Virus record (IMG/VR): IMGVR_UViG_3300014933_000058 | Span: 1 to 27,525 of that record | Reading direction: 5' to 3' (one strand) | DNA: 27,525 nt | Source: a virus | Shown: piece after piece, positions 19,900 through 27,525 of the stretch | Layout of the letters: each line of letters opens with the position of its first letter | Numbering within the stretch: the first letter of the stretch is position 1 | Program-made: the position numbers and the translations under genes | Notes under the pieces: generated by a model | Database searches by the model: none | What the model saw: only the letters and a program-made list of their open reading frames with translations | Told to the model about the DNA's origin: nothing

Positions 19900-20874
19900 A
19901 TGGCATTTGCTAACTCAGCAATCACCGATATTATCGCTACCACTATTCAAAGTCGTAGCGGTGAATTGGCAGACAACTTAACACAAAACAACGCAATTCT
20001 TCAGCGCTTGAACCAGAAAGGCAATGTACGCCCATTCTCAGGCGGTAATGTGATTTTGGAAGAAATCATGTATGACGATGCGTCTACAAACAACGCTAAC
20101 TCTTATAGCGGATATGAAGTATTGAACATTGCTCCAGATAGCCCTATCTCTGCTGCTCAGTTCAAAATTGCTCAATACGCAGACTCAGTAACAATGTCTG
20201 GTCTTGAAATGTTACAAAACAGCAGCAAAGAAGCAATCATCGACTTGTTAGATGGTCGTATGCAAGTTTCTGAAGCTCGCTTGTTGAACCGCATTTCTGG
20301 TGACTTGTACGGTGATGGTACTGGTAACGGTGGTAAGAACTTGGATGGTTTGGGCGCTGCTGTTGCTGCTGTTCCAACTTCAGGTACATACGGTGGTATT
20401 AACCGTGCTACTTGGACTTTCTGGCAGAACCAAATCACTACTGGCGCTACTTCTGCAAACATTTTGGCTTCTATGACTACTGCTGCTATCAAGCAGATTC
20501 GTGGTACTGACAAAGCTGACTTGATTGTTGCTGGTAACACTATGTATCAATACTATGTAGGCGCATTGCAGTCTATTCAGCGTATTGCTGCTGAAGAATC
20601 AGGCGCTGCTGGTTTTGCTTCCCTCAAATTCTACGGTGGCGGTACATCTGCTGACGTAGTATTGGGTGGTGGTTATGGTTCACAAGAAACAGCTACTTAT
20701 ATGTATATGTTGAACACCAACTACATTTTCTTACGCCCACACAAAGAGCGTAACTTTGTACCTATTGGTGGTGAGCGTCAATCTATTAACCAAGACGCAA
20801 TCGTGAAGTTATACGGTTGGGCTGGTAATTTGACAACTTCTAACAGCTTCCTACAAGGCTTATTGACAACTTAA
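19900..20874 (+). CDS. Major capsid protein
   Basis: The 324-aa product matches a known phage coat type. It starts MAFANSAITDIIATTIQSRS and has VRPFSGGNVILEEI, YADSVTMSGLEMLQNSSKEA (about 89-108), RLLNRISGDLYGDGTGNGGK then NLDGLGAA (130-157), GTYGGINRATWTFWQNQ and, near the end, QSINQDAIVKLYGWAGNLTT. I associate this set with HK97-fold coat proteins of podo- and siphoviruses. GGT/GCT-rich codon choice sets it apart from its neighbours, as for a very highly expressed gene. It lies between scaffold and a small head protein, and a GAAA-loop terminator follows. Confidence 0.9.
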   Translation: MAFANSAITDIIATTIQSRSGELADNLTQNNAILQRLNQKGNVRPFSGGNVILEEIMYDDASTNNANSYSGYEVLNIAPDSPISAAQFKIAQYADSVTMSGLEMLQNSSKEAIIDLLDGRMQVSEARLLNRISGDLYGDGTGNGGKNLDGLGAAVAAVPTSGTYGGINRATWTFWQNQITTGATSANILASMTTAAIKQIRGTDKADLIVAGNTMYQYYVGALQSIQRIAAEESGAAGFASLKFYGGGTSADVVLGGGYGSQETATYMYMLNTNYIFLRPHKERNFVPIGGERQSINQDAIVKLYGWAGNLTTSNSFLQGLLTT

Positions 20875-20878
20875 TAGT

Positions 20879-20899
20879 TAGGGCGAAAGCCCTACTTTT
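20879..20899 (+). terminator. Terminator-like hairpin after the capsid gene
   Basis: TAGGGC-GAAA-GCCCTA is a perfect 6-bp stem with a stable GNRA loop, followed by CTTTTAA. The short T-run suggests partial termination, or an mRNA-stabilising end, just 4 bp past the capsid stop. Confidence 0.65.
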
Positions 20900-20932
20900 A
20901 ATAGTCTAATTAATTAATAAAGGAAATAAATC

Positions 20933-21232
20933 ATGGCATTTACAACACTACCTATTGCAGGCATTGACCTGACAGATACACAAACTGTTGCAGAACAAGC
21001 TACCAATGGTGGCACAGTTCCAACTTTTGGCCCACTCGGAACAGAAACATTTGCCTCTGACGGTAAGCGTTATGTTTGGGCTAAAGCTGGCGAAACTATT
21101 GCTGCTTCAACAGCAACTTGTTCTATTAACACTACGACTTTCGTAGCAACTGGTTCTGCTGGTACTTATACTGGCCCAACCGTAGCTATGGGTTCTGGTG
21201 ACTATGGCTGGTTCAGCAAGGCTTCAGTCTAA
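20933..21232 (+). CDS. Small beta-rich protein, possible capsid decoration protein
   Basis: The 99-aa protein is Thr/Gly/Ala-rich with alternating hydrophobic residues, suggesting a compact beta sandwich (GTVPTFGPLGTETFASDGKR, 28-47, then YVWAKAGETIAAS and FVATGSAGTYTGPTVAMGSG). It lies directly behind the major capsid gene and is flanked by two terminators, as expected of an abundant head protein. AAAGGAAA precedes the start. A decoration or cement role is inferred from position and composition. Confidence 0.65.
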   Translation: MAFTTLPIAGIDLTDTQTVAEQATNGGTVPTFGPLGTETFASDGKRYVWAKAGETIAASTATCSINTTTFVATGSAGTYTGPTVAMGSGDYGWFSKASV

Positions 21233-21253
21233 AAATTGAAGAAGTAGTAAAGA

Positions 21254-21292
21254 CTGGGATTCCCTCACAAGGGGAGTCCCTTTTATTTTTTT
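21254..21292 (+). terminator. Strong rho-independent terminator
   Basis: GGGA-TT-CCCT pairs with AGGGGAGTCCC around a CACA loop, followed by TTTTATTTTTTT. This is the clearest terminator in the window and ends the capsid transcription unit. Confidence 0.85.
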
Positions 21293-21326
21293 AAACCGTA
21301 ACAACCTAACCACTTAGGAGATTTAC

Positions 21327-21950
21327 ATGGCTATTGATAGCGATACACAAGGTGCAGATGCACGACTAGCAGTCCAATTCTATAAAAAAAGCGTTAAGCA
21401 AGATATTGCCTCTGATGAAGCTGGCAGACCGATTTTTAAAGAATTTGATTTTGTCCGTATTATGATTCCTGGCGATAATTTGACAGAAATTGACACATAC
21501 GCTCAAGAGTCCCATAAACAGCGTTTTCCACGCCAATGGGCGCATTATCAAAACCAAGTAGCAAACCATGAAGATATTATTGGTACTCCTTTAGAGCAAT
21601 GGCCTCAAATTACTCGTAGCCAAGCCGATGAATTGCGTGGATTAAAGTTCCACACAGTAGAGTCTATTGCAGACTGTTCTGACCAACAACTTCAGCGTAT
21701 TGGCATGGTAGCAGGAATGTCACCATATAATTTCCGCTTAAAAGCCAAGGCTTTCTTGAATTTAGCCAATGATTCTGCCGAAGTAGCACACAGAGAAGCA
21801 GAAATGCAAGCATTACGCCAAGAAAATGATAAAATCAAGGCAGAAACAGATGCGAAGCTGGCTGCTATGCAAGAGCAGATGTCAGCGCTACTTGCGGCTG
21901 TTGCGGAAAAGACCCCAAAAACACGCAAAACAAAAGTAGCCGAGGCTTAA
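21327..21950 (+). CDS. Virion-region phage protein with helix-hairpin-helix-like segment and coiled coil
   Basis: The 207-aa product has RPIFKEFDFVRIMIPGDNLT (34-53), then RFPRQWAHYQNQ, IGTPLEQWPQITRSQADELR and LKFHTVESIADCSDQQLQRI followed by GMVAGM. The last part resembles a helix-hairpin-helix fold. The C-terminus is a coiled coil (EMQALRQENDKIKAETDAKL) ending in a basic tail. This whole pattern recurs in phages after the capsid gene, without assigned function. A role in head-to-tail assembly or DNA contact inside the virion is possible. TAGGAG precedes the start. Confidence 0.72.
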   Translation: MAIDSDTQGADARLAVQFYKKSVKQDIASDEAGRPIFKEFDFVRIMIPGDNLTEIDTYAQESHKQRFPRQWAHYQNQVANHEDIIGTPLEQWPQITRSQADELRGLKFHTVESIADCSDQQLQRIGMVAGMSPYNFRLKAKAFLNLANDSAEVAHREAEMQALRQENDKIKAETDAKLAAMQEQMSALLAAVAEKTPKTRKTKVAEA

Positions 21951-21951
21951 T

Positions 21952-22863
21952 ATGTCCCAAACAATGCTCCAAATGGTGCAACAAGTAGCAGCCGAGTTAA
22001 ACTTGGCTGTTCCTACTTATGTTGTAGGTAATACTTCTCAAGATGTTCAACAAATCCTAGCCTTAATGAATGGCTCAGGATATGACCTTCTTAAAGAGTA
22101 TGATTGGCAAGCATTGCAGGTACAGTACCGCTTCTATACTCAATCTTTAACCGCCAACGCCACAACTGTCAATGGTTCGTATAACTTGACTTTTGCGGCT
22201 GGCACAGATTTAAGCGCTGTTGATAGCCAATGGCAATTAACAGGCTATAACATTCCTCAAGACACTTATGTAGTGTCCGCTAATAACACTACAAAAGTAG
22301 TAGTTATGAGCCAAATGGCTACTGGCGATGGCGTACAGTCTGTTGTATGCGCTCAAACCGCTTATGACCTTCCTGATGACTTTGAAACTATTACTGACAG
22401 AACTCAATGGGACAAGTCAAAACATTGGGAAATGTTAGGGCCAGAAGATGCACAACAATGGCAATGGCTAAAGTCTGGTTATATTTCAACAGGGCCTAGA
22501 GTTCGTTGGAGAATACTAGACAACCAATTCCAAATATGGCCTGTAATGAATACCAATGAGTATTTAGGTTGGGAATACAGAAGCAAAGGCTGGGCAAGAA
22601 GCGCTGCTGGTGATGTAAAGAACAGTTTTACTGCCGACTCAGACACCACAGTTTTTGATGACCGCTTAATGGTTTTGTTTACCAAAATGAAATATTGGGG
22701 CATTAAAGGCTTTGACACTACAGTCGTTTCTCAAGACTATCAGCGTATATTGACTATTGCTAAAGCTAATGACAAAGGTGCGCCTAACCTTAGCTTTGCT
22801 CCATACCCAAGCAAAGTATTAATTGGTTACGCTAATATTCCTGACACAGGCTATGGTTCATAA
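21952..22863 (+). CDS. Head-completion/tail-adaptor protein (gp4-like)
   Basis: The 303-aa protein starts MSQTMLQMVQQVAAELNLAV, followed by NTSQDVQQILALMNGSGYDL then LKEYDWQALQ. This helical opening with YDWQ/W is usual in P22 gp4-like and tail-tube-A-like adaptors. The middle (FAAGTDLSAVDSQWQLTGYN) is beta-rich, and VRWRILDNQFQIWPVM and YRSKGWARSA lie in the last third. Such proteins bind beneath the portal and form the top of the short tail. Its stop overlaps the next start by TAATG. Assignment to adaptor is by pattern and order and is not exact. Confidence 0.75.
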   Translation: MSQTMLQMVQQVAAELNLAVPTYVVGNTSQDVQQILALMNGSGYDLLKEYDWQALQVQYRFYTQSLTANATTVNGSYNLTFAAGTDLSAVDSQWQLTGYNIPQDTYVVSANNTTKVVVMSQMATGDGVQSVVCAQTAYDLPDDFETITDRTQWDKSKHWEMLGPEDAQQWQWLKSGYISTGPRVRWRILDNQFQIWPVMNTNEYLGWEYRSKGWARSAAGDVKNSFTADSDTTVFDDRLMVLFTKMKYWGIKGFDTTVVSQDYQRILTIAKANDKGAPNLSFAPYPSKVLIGYANIPDTGYGS

Positions 22864-24869
22864 TGCTGTTACAAAAAGCTAAACAAAATACCGCTAAAAC
22901 AGCCTCTGTACCAGCGCCTATAGGTGGTTGGAACGCTAGGGATTCATTAGCAAATATGGAGCCAATGGATGCTGTTCAGTTAGTGAATTGGTATCCTACG
23001 CCTACTGATGTCACTATGCGCAAGGGTTATGCTGTATCGTCTATTTTGACTACTTCTACTGGCGTTAAAACCATTAGCAGTATTACCCATGTAAACGCAG
23101 TAGCAACTTTAACCACGGCTACAGTACATGGTTTAACTACAGGTGCTTATGTGTCTATTACAGGGACTACCCCTGCGGCATATAGCGGTGTATTTAAGAT
23201 TATTGTTACTAGCTCTACAACATTTACTTATACAATGGCGACTACGCCTGGCACTAACGCTACTGTAGTTGGGACATACTTAAATCAAGCATCAACCCCT
23301 ATAAATACGCTGATGAATTACACCACCAGCGCAGGGTATAAATTATTTGCAGTCGCAGGAACAGACATTTGGGAAACTACTACAAACCCTGCTACTAAAG
23401 TATTTAGTGGTATTACTAGCGACAAACTGCAAGCAGTTAATTTAACTAATACCGCAGGACACTTTTTAGTAGCTTGTAATGGTGTAGACCCTGTAATGAT
23501 TTATGACGGTAGCGCATGGTTTTATGTAGCCACAACTACAACTGCTGCTACAATTAGCACAATTACCCATGTAGGTGCTGTAGCTACTTTAACTACCGCA
23601 ACTGCACATGGACTTGTAACAGGCAATAGAGTTACTATTTCAGGGGCAAGCTCTAGCGAATATAATGGTACTTATGTCATTACAGTAACAGGGGCAAACG
23701 CCTTTACTTACACAATGGCTTCAACGCCTGCCCTTAATGCTACTGTAGTAGGAAGCTATACCACTATAGGTATAACTGGCGTAAATTCAAATACATTTAT
23801 TAATGTCAATTTGTTTAAAAACCGCCTATATTTTACGCAAAAAGACACATTAAATTGCTGGTATTTGCCAGTAGACTCTATTGGTGGCGTTGCTTCTCCT
23901 TTATATTTTGGCAGTATTGCTAGAAATTCAGGCTATTTACAAGCAATGGGTACTTGGACACTTGACGCTGGTCAAGGCGCTGACGACTACGCAGTATTCG
24001 TAACTAGTATGGGTGAAGTTATTGTTTATAACGGTACTGACCCTTCTTCTGCAACTACTTGGGCATTAAAAGGCGTATGGCAATTAGGTCAAACCTTTAA
24101 CCGCAGATGTTTCTTTAAATGGTCAGGTGACTTGCTTCTTTTAACTCAAGACGGTTTAGTACCTCTTGCTTCTGCTCTGCAATCTAGCCGATTAGACCCT
24201 AGAGTAAACCTTACAGACAAGATTTATTACGCTGTTTCTCAAGCGGCAACCCTTTACTATGCTCAATTTGGATGGCAAATTAACTATTTTGCTTCTGAAA
24301 ATATGCTTATTCTTAATATTCCTATTCCTAATGGAATGGAGCAATATGTAATGCACACCATTACAAAGTCTTGGGCTAGATTTACAGGTATTCAAGGATA
24401 TTGCTGGGAAGTTTCAGGTAATTCTGATATGCACTTTGGCGGCAATGGTTTTGTAGGTAGTTTTTATACAGCTACTGCTGATGACGAAAACAACATTACT
24501 GCAACTGCACAACAGGCTTACAGTTATTTTGACAATCCTGGTCAGTTAAAGCGATTTACATTAGTAAGGCCTATTCTACAGTCTACAGGTGGCGTACCCA
24601 ATGTTTTATGCGGTATTAGCGTGGATTTTGACACTCAATCCCAGCTTGGGGCTGTGTCATTTAACCCCAATACGCAAACAGAAGGTATTTGGGACACGGC
24701 TAAATGGGATGGAAATGTATGGGCTGGTGGTCTTATTACCACAAAAATTTGGCAAGGTGTTACAGGAATAGGCTATACAGGCTCTGTAAACTTAAATGCT
24801 GCCAGCAGAGGAATTGAGTTGCATTGGGCTTCTACCGATTATGTAATGGAGGCTGGAGGTGTTGTTTGA
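22863..24869 (+). CDS. Tail nozzle/tube-like protein with tandem inserted domains
   Basis: The 668-aa protein opens with APIGGWNARDSLANMEPMDA then VQLVNWYPTPTDVTMRKGYA, the GGWNARD..A.M.P.DA..L.N..P....V..R.G motif of podovirus nozzle or tail-stabilising proteins. DYAVFVTSMGEVIVYNGTDP and WSGDLLLLTQDGLVPLASAL follow, suggesting beta-propeller-like blades. Two copies of a roughly 70-residue domain (70-139 and 229-299) are inserted. The C-terminal part carries more beta structure (GIELHWAST). It would form the distal tail below the adaptor. A GGAGG inside its last codons serves the next gene. Confidence 0.8.
   Translation: MLLQKAKQNTAKTASVPAPIGGWNARDSLANMEPMDAVQLVNWYPTPTDVTMRKGYAVSSILTTSTGVKTISSITHVNAVATLTTATVHGLTTGAYVSITGTTPAAYSGVFKIIVTSSTTFTYTMATTPGTNATVVGTYLNQASTPINTLMNYTTSAGYKLFAVAGTDIWETTTNPATKVFSGITSDKLQAVNLTNTAGHFLVACNGVDPVMIYDGSAWFYVATTTTAATISTITHVGAVATLTTATAHGLVTGNRVTISGASSSEYNGTYVITVTGANAFTYTMASTPALNATVVGSYTTIGITGVNSNTFINVNLFKNRLYFTQKDTLNCWYLPVDSIGGVASPLYFGSIARNSGYLQAMGTWTLDAGQGADDYAVFVTSMGEVIVYNGTDPSSATTWALKGVWQLGQTFNRRCFFKWSGDLLLLTQDGLVPLASALQSSRLDPRVNLTDKIYYAVSQAATLYYAQFGWQINYFASENMLILNIPIPNGMEQYVMHTITKSWARFTGIQGYCWEVSGNSDMHFGGNGFVGSFYTATADDENNITATAQQAYSYFDNPGQLKRFTLVRPILQSTGGVPNVLCGISVDFDTQSQLGAVSFNPNTQTEGIWDTAKWDGNVWAGGLITTKIWQGVTGIGYTGSVNLNAASRGIELHWASTDYVMEAGGVV
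23070..23760 (+). repeat. Two homologous inserted domains in the nozzle-like gene
   Basis: 23070-23280 and 23549-23760 encode ISSITHVNAVATLTTATVHG and ISTITHVGAVATLTTATAHG openings, then HGL-T-G..V-I-G.....Y-G.....V......FTYTMA-TP..NATVVG. The pattern HGLxTGxxVxIxG...YnG....V.....FTY is a small all-beta module common in phage tail proteins. Confidence 0.85.
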
Positions 24870-25258
24870 TATTGCTTAATGAGCAAAGTCTTAAAGATTG
24901 GGCTATTAAACATAAAATGCCTACTCCAGATGGCGCACATTATTTAGGTCAAGTATTAGATGGACAGATTAGAGCAGTTGTAGTTTATTGTGGTTTTTTT
25001 GGTAAATCTTGCATGATTCATGTAGGGTCAGAAGGGCAGCATTGGGCAACTAAAGACTTCCTTAAAGAGGTTTTTAATTACCCTTTTAACACCTTGAAAT
25101 TAAAGGTTATAATTGGCACAGTTGCAGGGAGTAATGAAAAAGCCCTAAAACTAGACCGACACCTTGGTTTCAAAGATGTTGCCTACATTCCTGACGCACA
25201 TGACGAAGGGGATTTGGTCATTTTAGAAATGCGCCCAGAATATTGTAAATGGGCATAG
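24866..25258 (+). CDS. GNAT-like acetyltransferase, TTG start
   Basis: The 130-aa product resembles phage GNAT proteins: MILLNEQSLKDWAIKHKMPT, then GQIRAVVVYCGFFGKSCMIH, FLKEVFNYPFNTLKLKVIIG and NEKALKLDRHLGFKDVAYIP. The last is the motif A/B ending NxxAxxLxxxLGF of the acetyl-CoA fold. TTG 24866 is chosen because GGAGG (24855-24859) sits exactly 6 nt before it; the open frame reaches further upstream without such a site. GNATs in this position are common in short-tailed phages; the acceptor is unknown. Start overlaps the nozzle stop by 4 bp. Confidence 0.75.
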   Translation: MILLNEQSLKDWAIKHKMPTPDGAHYLGQVLDGQIRAVVVYCGFFGKSCMIHVGSEGQHWATKDFLKEVFNYPFNTLKLKVIIGTVAGSNEKALKLDRHLGFKDVAYIPDAHDEGDLVILEMRPEYCKWA

Positions 25259-25267
25259 GAGAAGGTT

Positions 25268-26281
25268 ATGGGAGCAGGAGCATCAATTCAAGCGCCAACA
25301 TCTGCTGGTAATCCAACAGGTGCAGCAGTGCCAATGGCACAAAATTTGTCTACATTAGGGACTGGTCAAACAAGTAACCCTTTTCAGGCTTCGTCTAATC
25401 CTTATGTTCAAGCTGCACAAGCTACCACTTTAGGTAATTTGGCAGGGGCGCAATCAGCTACACAAGCTAACCGCATTAATCAAAATACCCCTTACGGTTC
25501 ATTAAATTACACCCAAGGCGTAGACCAATACGGAAATCCTACATGGACAGCTAATCAGCAATTAAGCCAGCCATTACAAGATTTAACTAATACTTCATTA
25601 CAAGGATTGCAACAAAGTTTGCAAAACCCTGCTTATGGTATTAACCCTGGACAAACATATAGCGATGCCATTATGCAACGCTTGCAACCACAATTAGCTC
25701 AACAAAAAGAGTCAAACACAGCACAATTAGCTAACCAAGGAATTGTCCCTGGTACACAGGCTTATGACAATGCTATGAGGACTTTCCAGCAAGGTCAAAA
25801 TGATTTATTGACAAGCGCACAAATTCAAGGCATGAATACAGGTTTGCAAGCACAACAATTGCAAAATACCCAAGCTGCCAACATTAAGTCTTTAGGTACA
25901 CCTAATTATGTAAACCCATACACTCAAGCTGCTGTTGCTGGGCCTGATTACCTTGGTGCTTACACTACAGGAAATGCTGCCAATATTGCCGCACAAAATG
26001 CTGCAAATGCTAAAACTGCTAATTTGCAAAATGGTTTGTTTGGATTAGGTTCAAGCGCTATTTTAGGTGCTGGTGGTCTTGGTAATTTAGGTTCAAGCGT
26101 ATTAAATGGAGCTACTACATTAGGTGGTTTATTGGGATTAGGCTCTTCTGCTGCCCCAGGATTAGGACAAACTACTAATTGGTTAGGTCAAGTAGTAACA
26201 GACCCTACTTATGGACAAGGTGGTAGTGCAATAGATTATGCTAGTCAGTTAGGCGACCCTGGCAATTTGTTAGGCATATAA
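25268..26281 (+). CDS. Gln/Asn/Gly-rich virion-region protein
   Basis: The 337-aa protein has NRINQNTPYGSLNYTQGVDQ then YGNPTWTANQQLSQPLQDLT (about 66-105), a pattern I associate with podovirus proteins near the ejection genes. Then QLANQGIVPGTQAYDNAMRT follows (about 153-172). The C-terminal third is an Ala/Gly/Leu-rich hydrophobic stretch (LFGLGSSAILGAGGLGNLGS, then VLNGATTLGGLLGLGSSAAP) that could insert into membranes. This suits a protein injected with the genome, but that is inference. SD GGAGAAGG precedes the start. Low-complexity codon pattern differs from neighbours. Confidence 0.7.
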   Translation: MGAGASIQAPTSAGNPTGAAVPMAQNLSTLGTGQTSNPFQASSNPYVQAAQATTLGNLAGAQSATQANRINQNTPYGSLNYTQGVDQYGNPTWTANQQLSQPLQDLTNTSLQGLQQSLQNPAYGINPGQTYSDAIMQRLQPQLAQQKESNTAQLANQGIVPGTQAYDNAMRTFQQGQNDLLTSAQIQGMNTGLQAQQLQNTQAANIKSLGTPNYVNPYTQAAVAGPDYLGAYTTGNAANIAAQNAANAKTANLQNGLFGLGSSAILGAGGLGNLGSSVLNGATTLGGLLGLGSSAAPGLGQTTNWLGQVVTDPTYGQGGSAIDYASQLGDPGNLLGI

Positions 26282-27352
26282 ATGAGCATATTAAGATACT
26301 TCAATAAACACGAAGGTTGGTATGACGGCAAGCGCACCCCTTTTGGGGGTGGCGGTGGTAGCTGGAATCCTGTAAATATTGTTTCTGATGCAGTTTCTTC
26401 AGTTGGCGATGCTTTAGCTTCTATTGACCCAGGCCCTGCTATTGGAAGTGGATTAGCGTCTGTAGACCAAGCAGTAAATAATGCTATTCCTGGAGGATGG
26501 ATTACTGTAGCTGGAATTGCTGCAGGTGGCGCTGCCCTTGCCTATGCACCCGAAGTAATGGCTTTATCTGCTTCTGAGGGAATTACACCTGAAGCTGCCG
26601 CTATTGCAACTGGTACAGCGCCTATTGATGTTGCTACAGGCGCAACTGTTCCTCTTGACAGTTTAGCTGCTGATGTAGCTGTTTCAGCGCCCGCAACTGT
26701 TACTCCTGGGGCAGATGCTATTTTAGCAGCGCCTGATGTTGCGCCTTCTGTAGCCCCTTCAACCGGTGGTTCTTTTGGTTCTATTACAGCCCCCGCTACA
26801 GGTTCAGGTGCAATTCCTGGTGCTGGCGCTACAACATTAGGCGGTGGTGGTTTAACTGGCGCTTTACCTGCTGGTGTTGTTGTTGGTGATGGAACACTAG
26901 GAACTACAGTTGGTGCTACTTATATGGCGACTGATGCTGGCACATTAGCAACCGATATGTTTGGTAATGCTATTCCAGCTAGTTCTACAGGGGTTGGCGG
27001 ATTTGCAGCAGATACAGGTCTTTCTGCTTCTGATATTGCTAATAATGCAAAACGATTACAAAGTATTGCCAAATTATTGGGAACAGGTAGTTCTGCTGTG
27101 TCTGGAAGGGCTGCACCTACAGCACAACAATGGAATCAACAAGCTACATCAAATCTTGCACAATCTACTCCTCAGCAATTTGGTGGTTTGTATGAAATGA
27201 ATAAATCCCCATTCACATTTCAAAATCCTTTGGCAAATGCTTTAGCAGGAAATAAACCAGCAACAGGTTTAGATGTTTCTGGTACACCAGGCACAGCTTT
27301 AAATACTGGGCAACAAAATCAAATTTATTCTAGTTTATTGAGGTCAGCATAA
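26282..27352 (+). CDS. Ala/Gly-rich virion-region protein, possible ejection protein
   Basis: The 356-aa protein starts MSILRYFNKHEGWYDGKRTP then FGGGGGSWNPVNIVSDAVSS. The rest is Ala/Gly/Pro/Thr-rich with a hydrophobic run (WITVAGIAAGGAALAYAPEV, about 73-92) and repeated AP..APD..APS and GGSF/GSGA stretches. A helix-like segment with NNAKRLQSIAKLLG lies near residue 255-268. It is not recognised with certainty. Glycine-rich, weakly hydrophobic proteins between nozzle and internal genes are usual in podoviruses and may be ejected. It starts directly after the previous stop and overlaps the next start by TAATG. Confidence 0.62.
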   Translation: MSILRYFNKHEGWYDGKRTPFGGGGGSWNPVNIVSDAVSSVGDALASIDPGPAIGSGLASVDQAVNNAIPGGWITVAGIAAGGAALAYAPEVMALSASEGITPEAAAIATGTAPIDVATGATVPLDSLAADVAVSAPATVTPGADAILAAPDVAPSVAPSTGGSFGSITAPATGSGAIPGAGATTLGGGGLTGALPAGVVVGDGTLGTTVGATYMATDAGTLATDMFGNAIPASSTGVGGFAADTGLSASDIANNAKRLQSIAKLLGTGSSAVSGRAAPTAQQWNQQATSNLAQSTPQQFGGLYEMNKSPFTFQNPLANALAGNKPATGLDVSGTPGTALNTGQQNQIYSSLLRSA

Positions 27353-27525
27353 TGGCACTTACAGCAGAACAACAAGCAATGGACTTTAATCCTGAATTAC
27401 AGGATGTTAGCCGCCAAAGAAAATTGGCTGAACTACTTATGTCCCAAGGTTTAGACCAACCACAAGGTCAAATGATTAGTGGTCATTATGTTGCTCCTTC
27501 TTGGGCGCAACAATTAAACCCTTTA
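27352..27525 (+). CDS. Internal-virion-type protein, truncated by window end
   Basis: The first 58 codons encode MALTAEQQAMDFNPELQDVS, then RQRKLAELLMSQGLDQPQGQ and MISGHYVAPSWAQQLNPL. RQRxLAxxLxxQGxxxPQGQMxSGxYVAPSW is the N-terminus of a phage protein type often found near the ejection/internal proteins, usually longer than this fragment. The start overlaps the previous stop (TAATG). No stop is reached before the window ends, so its length and domains cannot be judged. Confidence 0.75.
   Translation, partial: MALTAEQQAMDFNPELQDVSRQRKLAELLMSQGLDQPQGQMISGHYVAPSWAQQLNPL

Overview
The window is one end of a dsDNA tailed-phage genome, most likely podovirus-like. It contains a small and large terminase pair, a P22-type portal, a scaffold, an HK97-fold-type major capsid protein, two tail-adaptor/nozzle-type proteins and Gly/Gln-rich virion proteins. 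No tape measure, sheath or major tail tube gene is seen. The DNA is AT-rich, genes are packed with ATGA/TAATG overlaps, and Shine-Dalgarno (SD) sequences are strong. This fits a proteobacterial host; a freshwater beta-proteobacterium is only a guess from the small-gene repertoire. Bases 1-45 are not phage DNA: they are an Illumina/Nextera library end (P5 tail, index, Tn5 mosaic end) left on the contig. The window stops inside the last gene.

Layout. (1) 46-219 has no gene but holds a hairpin-rich element. (2) 220-2081, leftward, is a recombination operon: a small protein, an ERF single-strand annealing protein, two small proteins and a RecB/Cas4-like PD-(D/E)XK exonuclease. (3) A face-to-face promoter region with a palindrome separates it from (4) 2192-7097, rightward: a Cro-like HTH protein, a PAPS-reductase-like PP-loop protein broken at a 9-G tract, a second hairpin-rich element, a secreted repeat protein, a replication-type protein, small membrane proteins, a cytosine-methyltransferase-like protein, a PD-(D/E)XK-like nuclease and a Ref-like HNH nuclease. 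(5) 7086-8389, leftward: a SprT-like metalloprotease and a calcineurin-like phosphoesterase. (6) 8435-9513, rightward: a VRR-NUC-like nuclease, a DUF5856-like ferritin-like protein and two small basic proteins. (7) 9591-11050, leftward: a small HTH regulator and six small unknown genes. (8) 11051-11365: a divergent control region with a long-range stem and promoters for both directions. (9) 11366-27525, rightward: the packaging and virion module.

The left 11 kb carries recombination, DNA metabolism and regulation; the right 16 kb builds the virion. Six small genes shorter than 60 codons (4487, 4919, 6211, 7017, 10480-minus, 10802-minus) fill gaps and are called here from overlaps, SD sites and sequence character. 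Early genes repeatedly use an AAGGGG-type SD, while late genes use AGGAG/GGAGG types. No integrase, DNA polymerase, lysis cassette, tRNA or CRISPR array is visible, so lifestyle cannot be decided.

The points most worth following are: (a) two same-strand elements (about 53-140 and 3252-3335) that share hairpin order and short sequence motifs and may be copies of one unrecognised structured RNA; (b) a separate element closed by a perfect 11-bp stem at 11084-11207; (c) 9-G tracts in two candidate nucleic-acid-modification genes, one of which is out of frame; (d) terminator hairpins whose T-tract runs directly into the next gene's SD; (e) a glycosyltransferase-like gene in the virion cluster without a conventional start.
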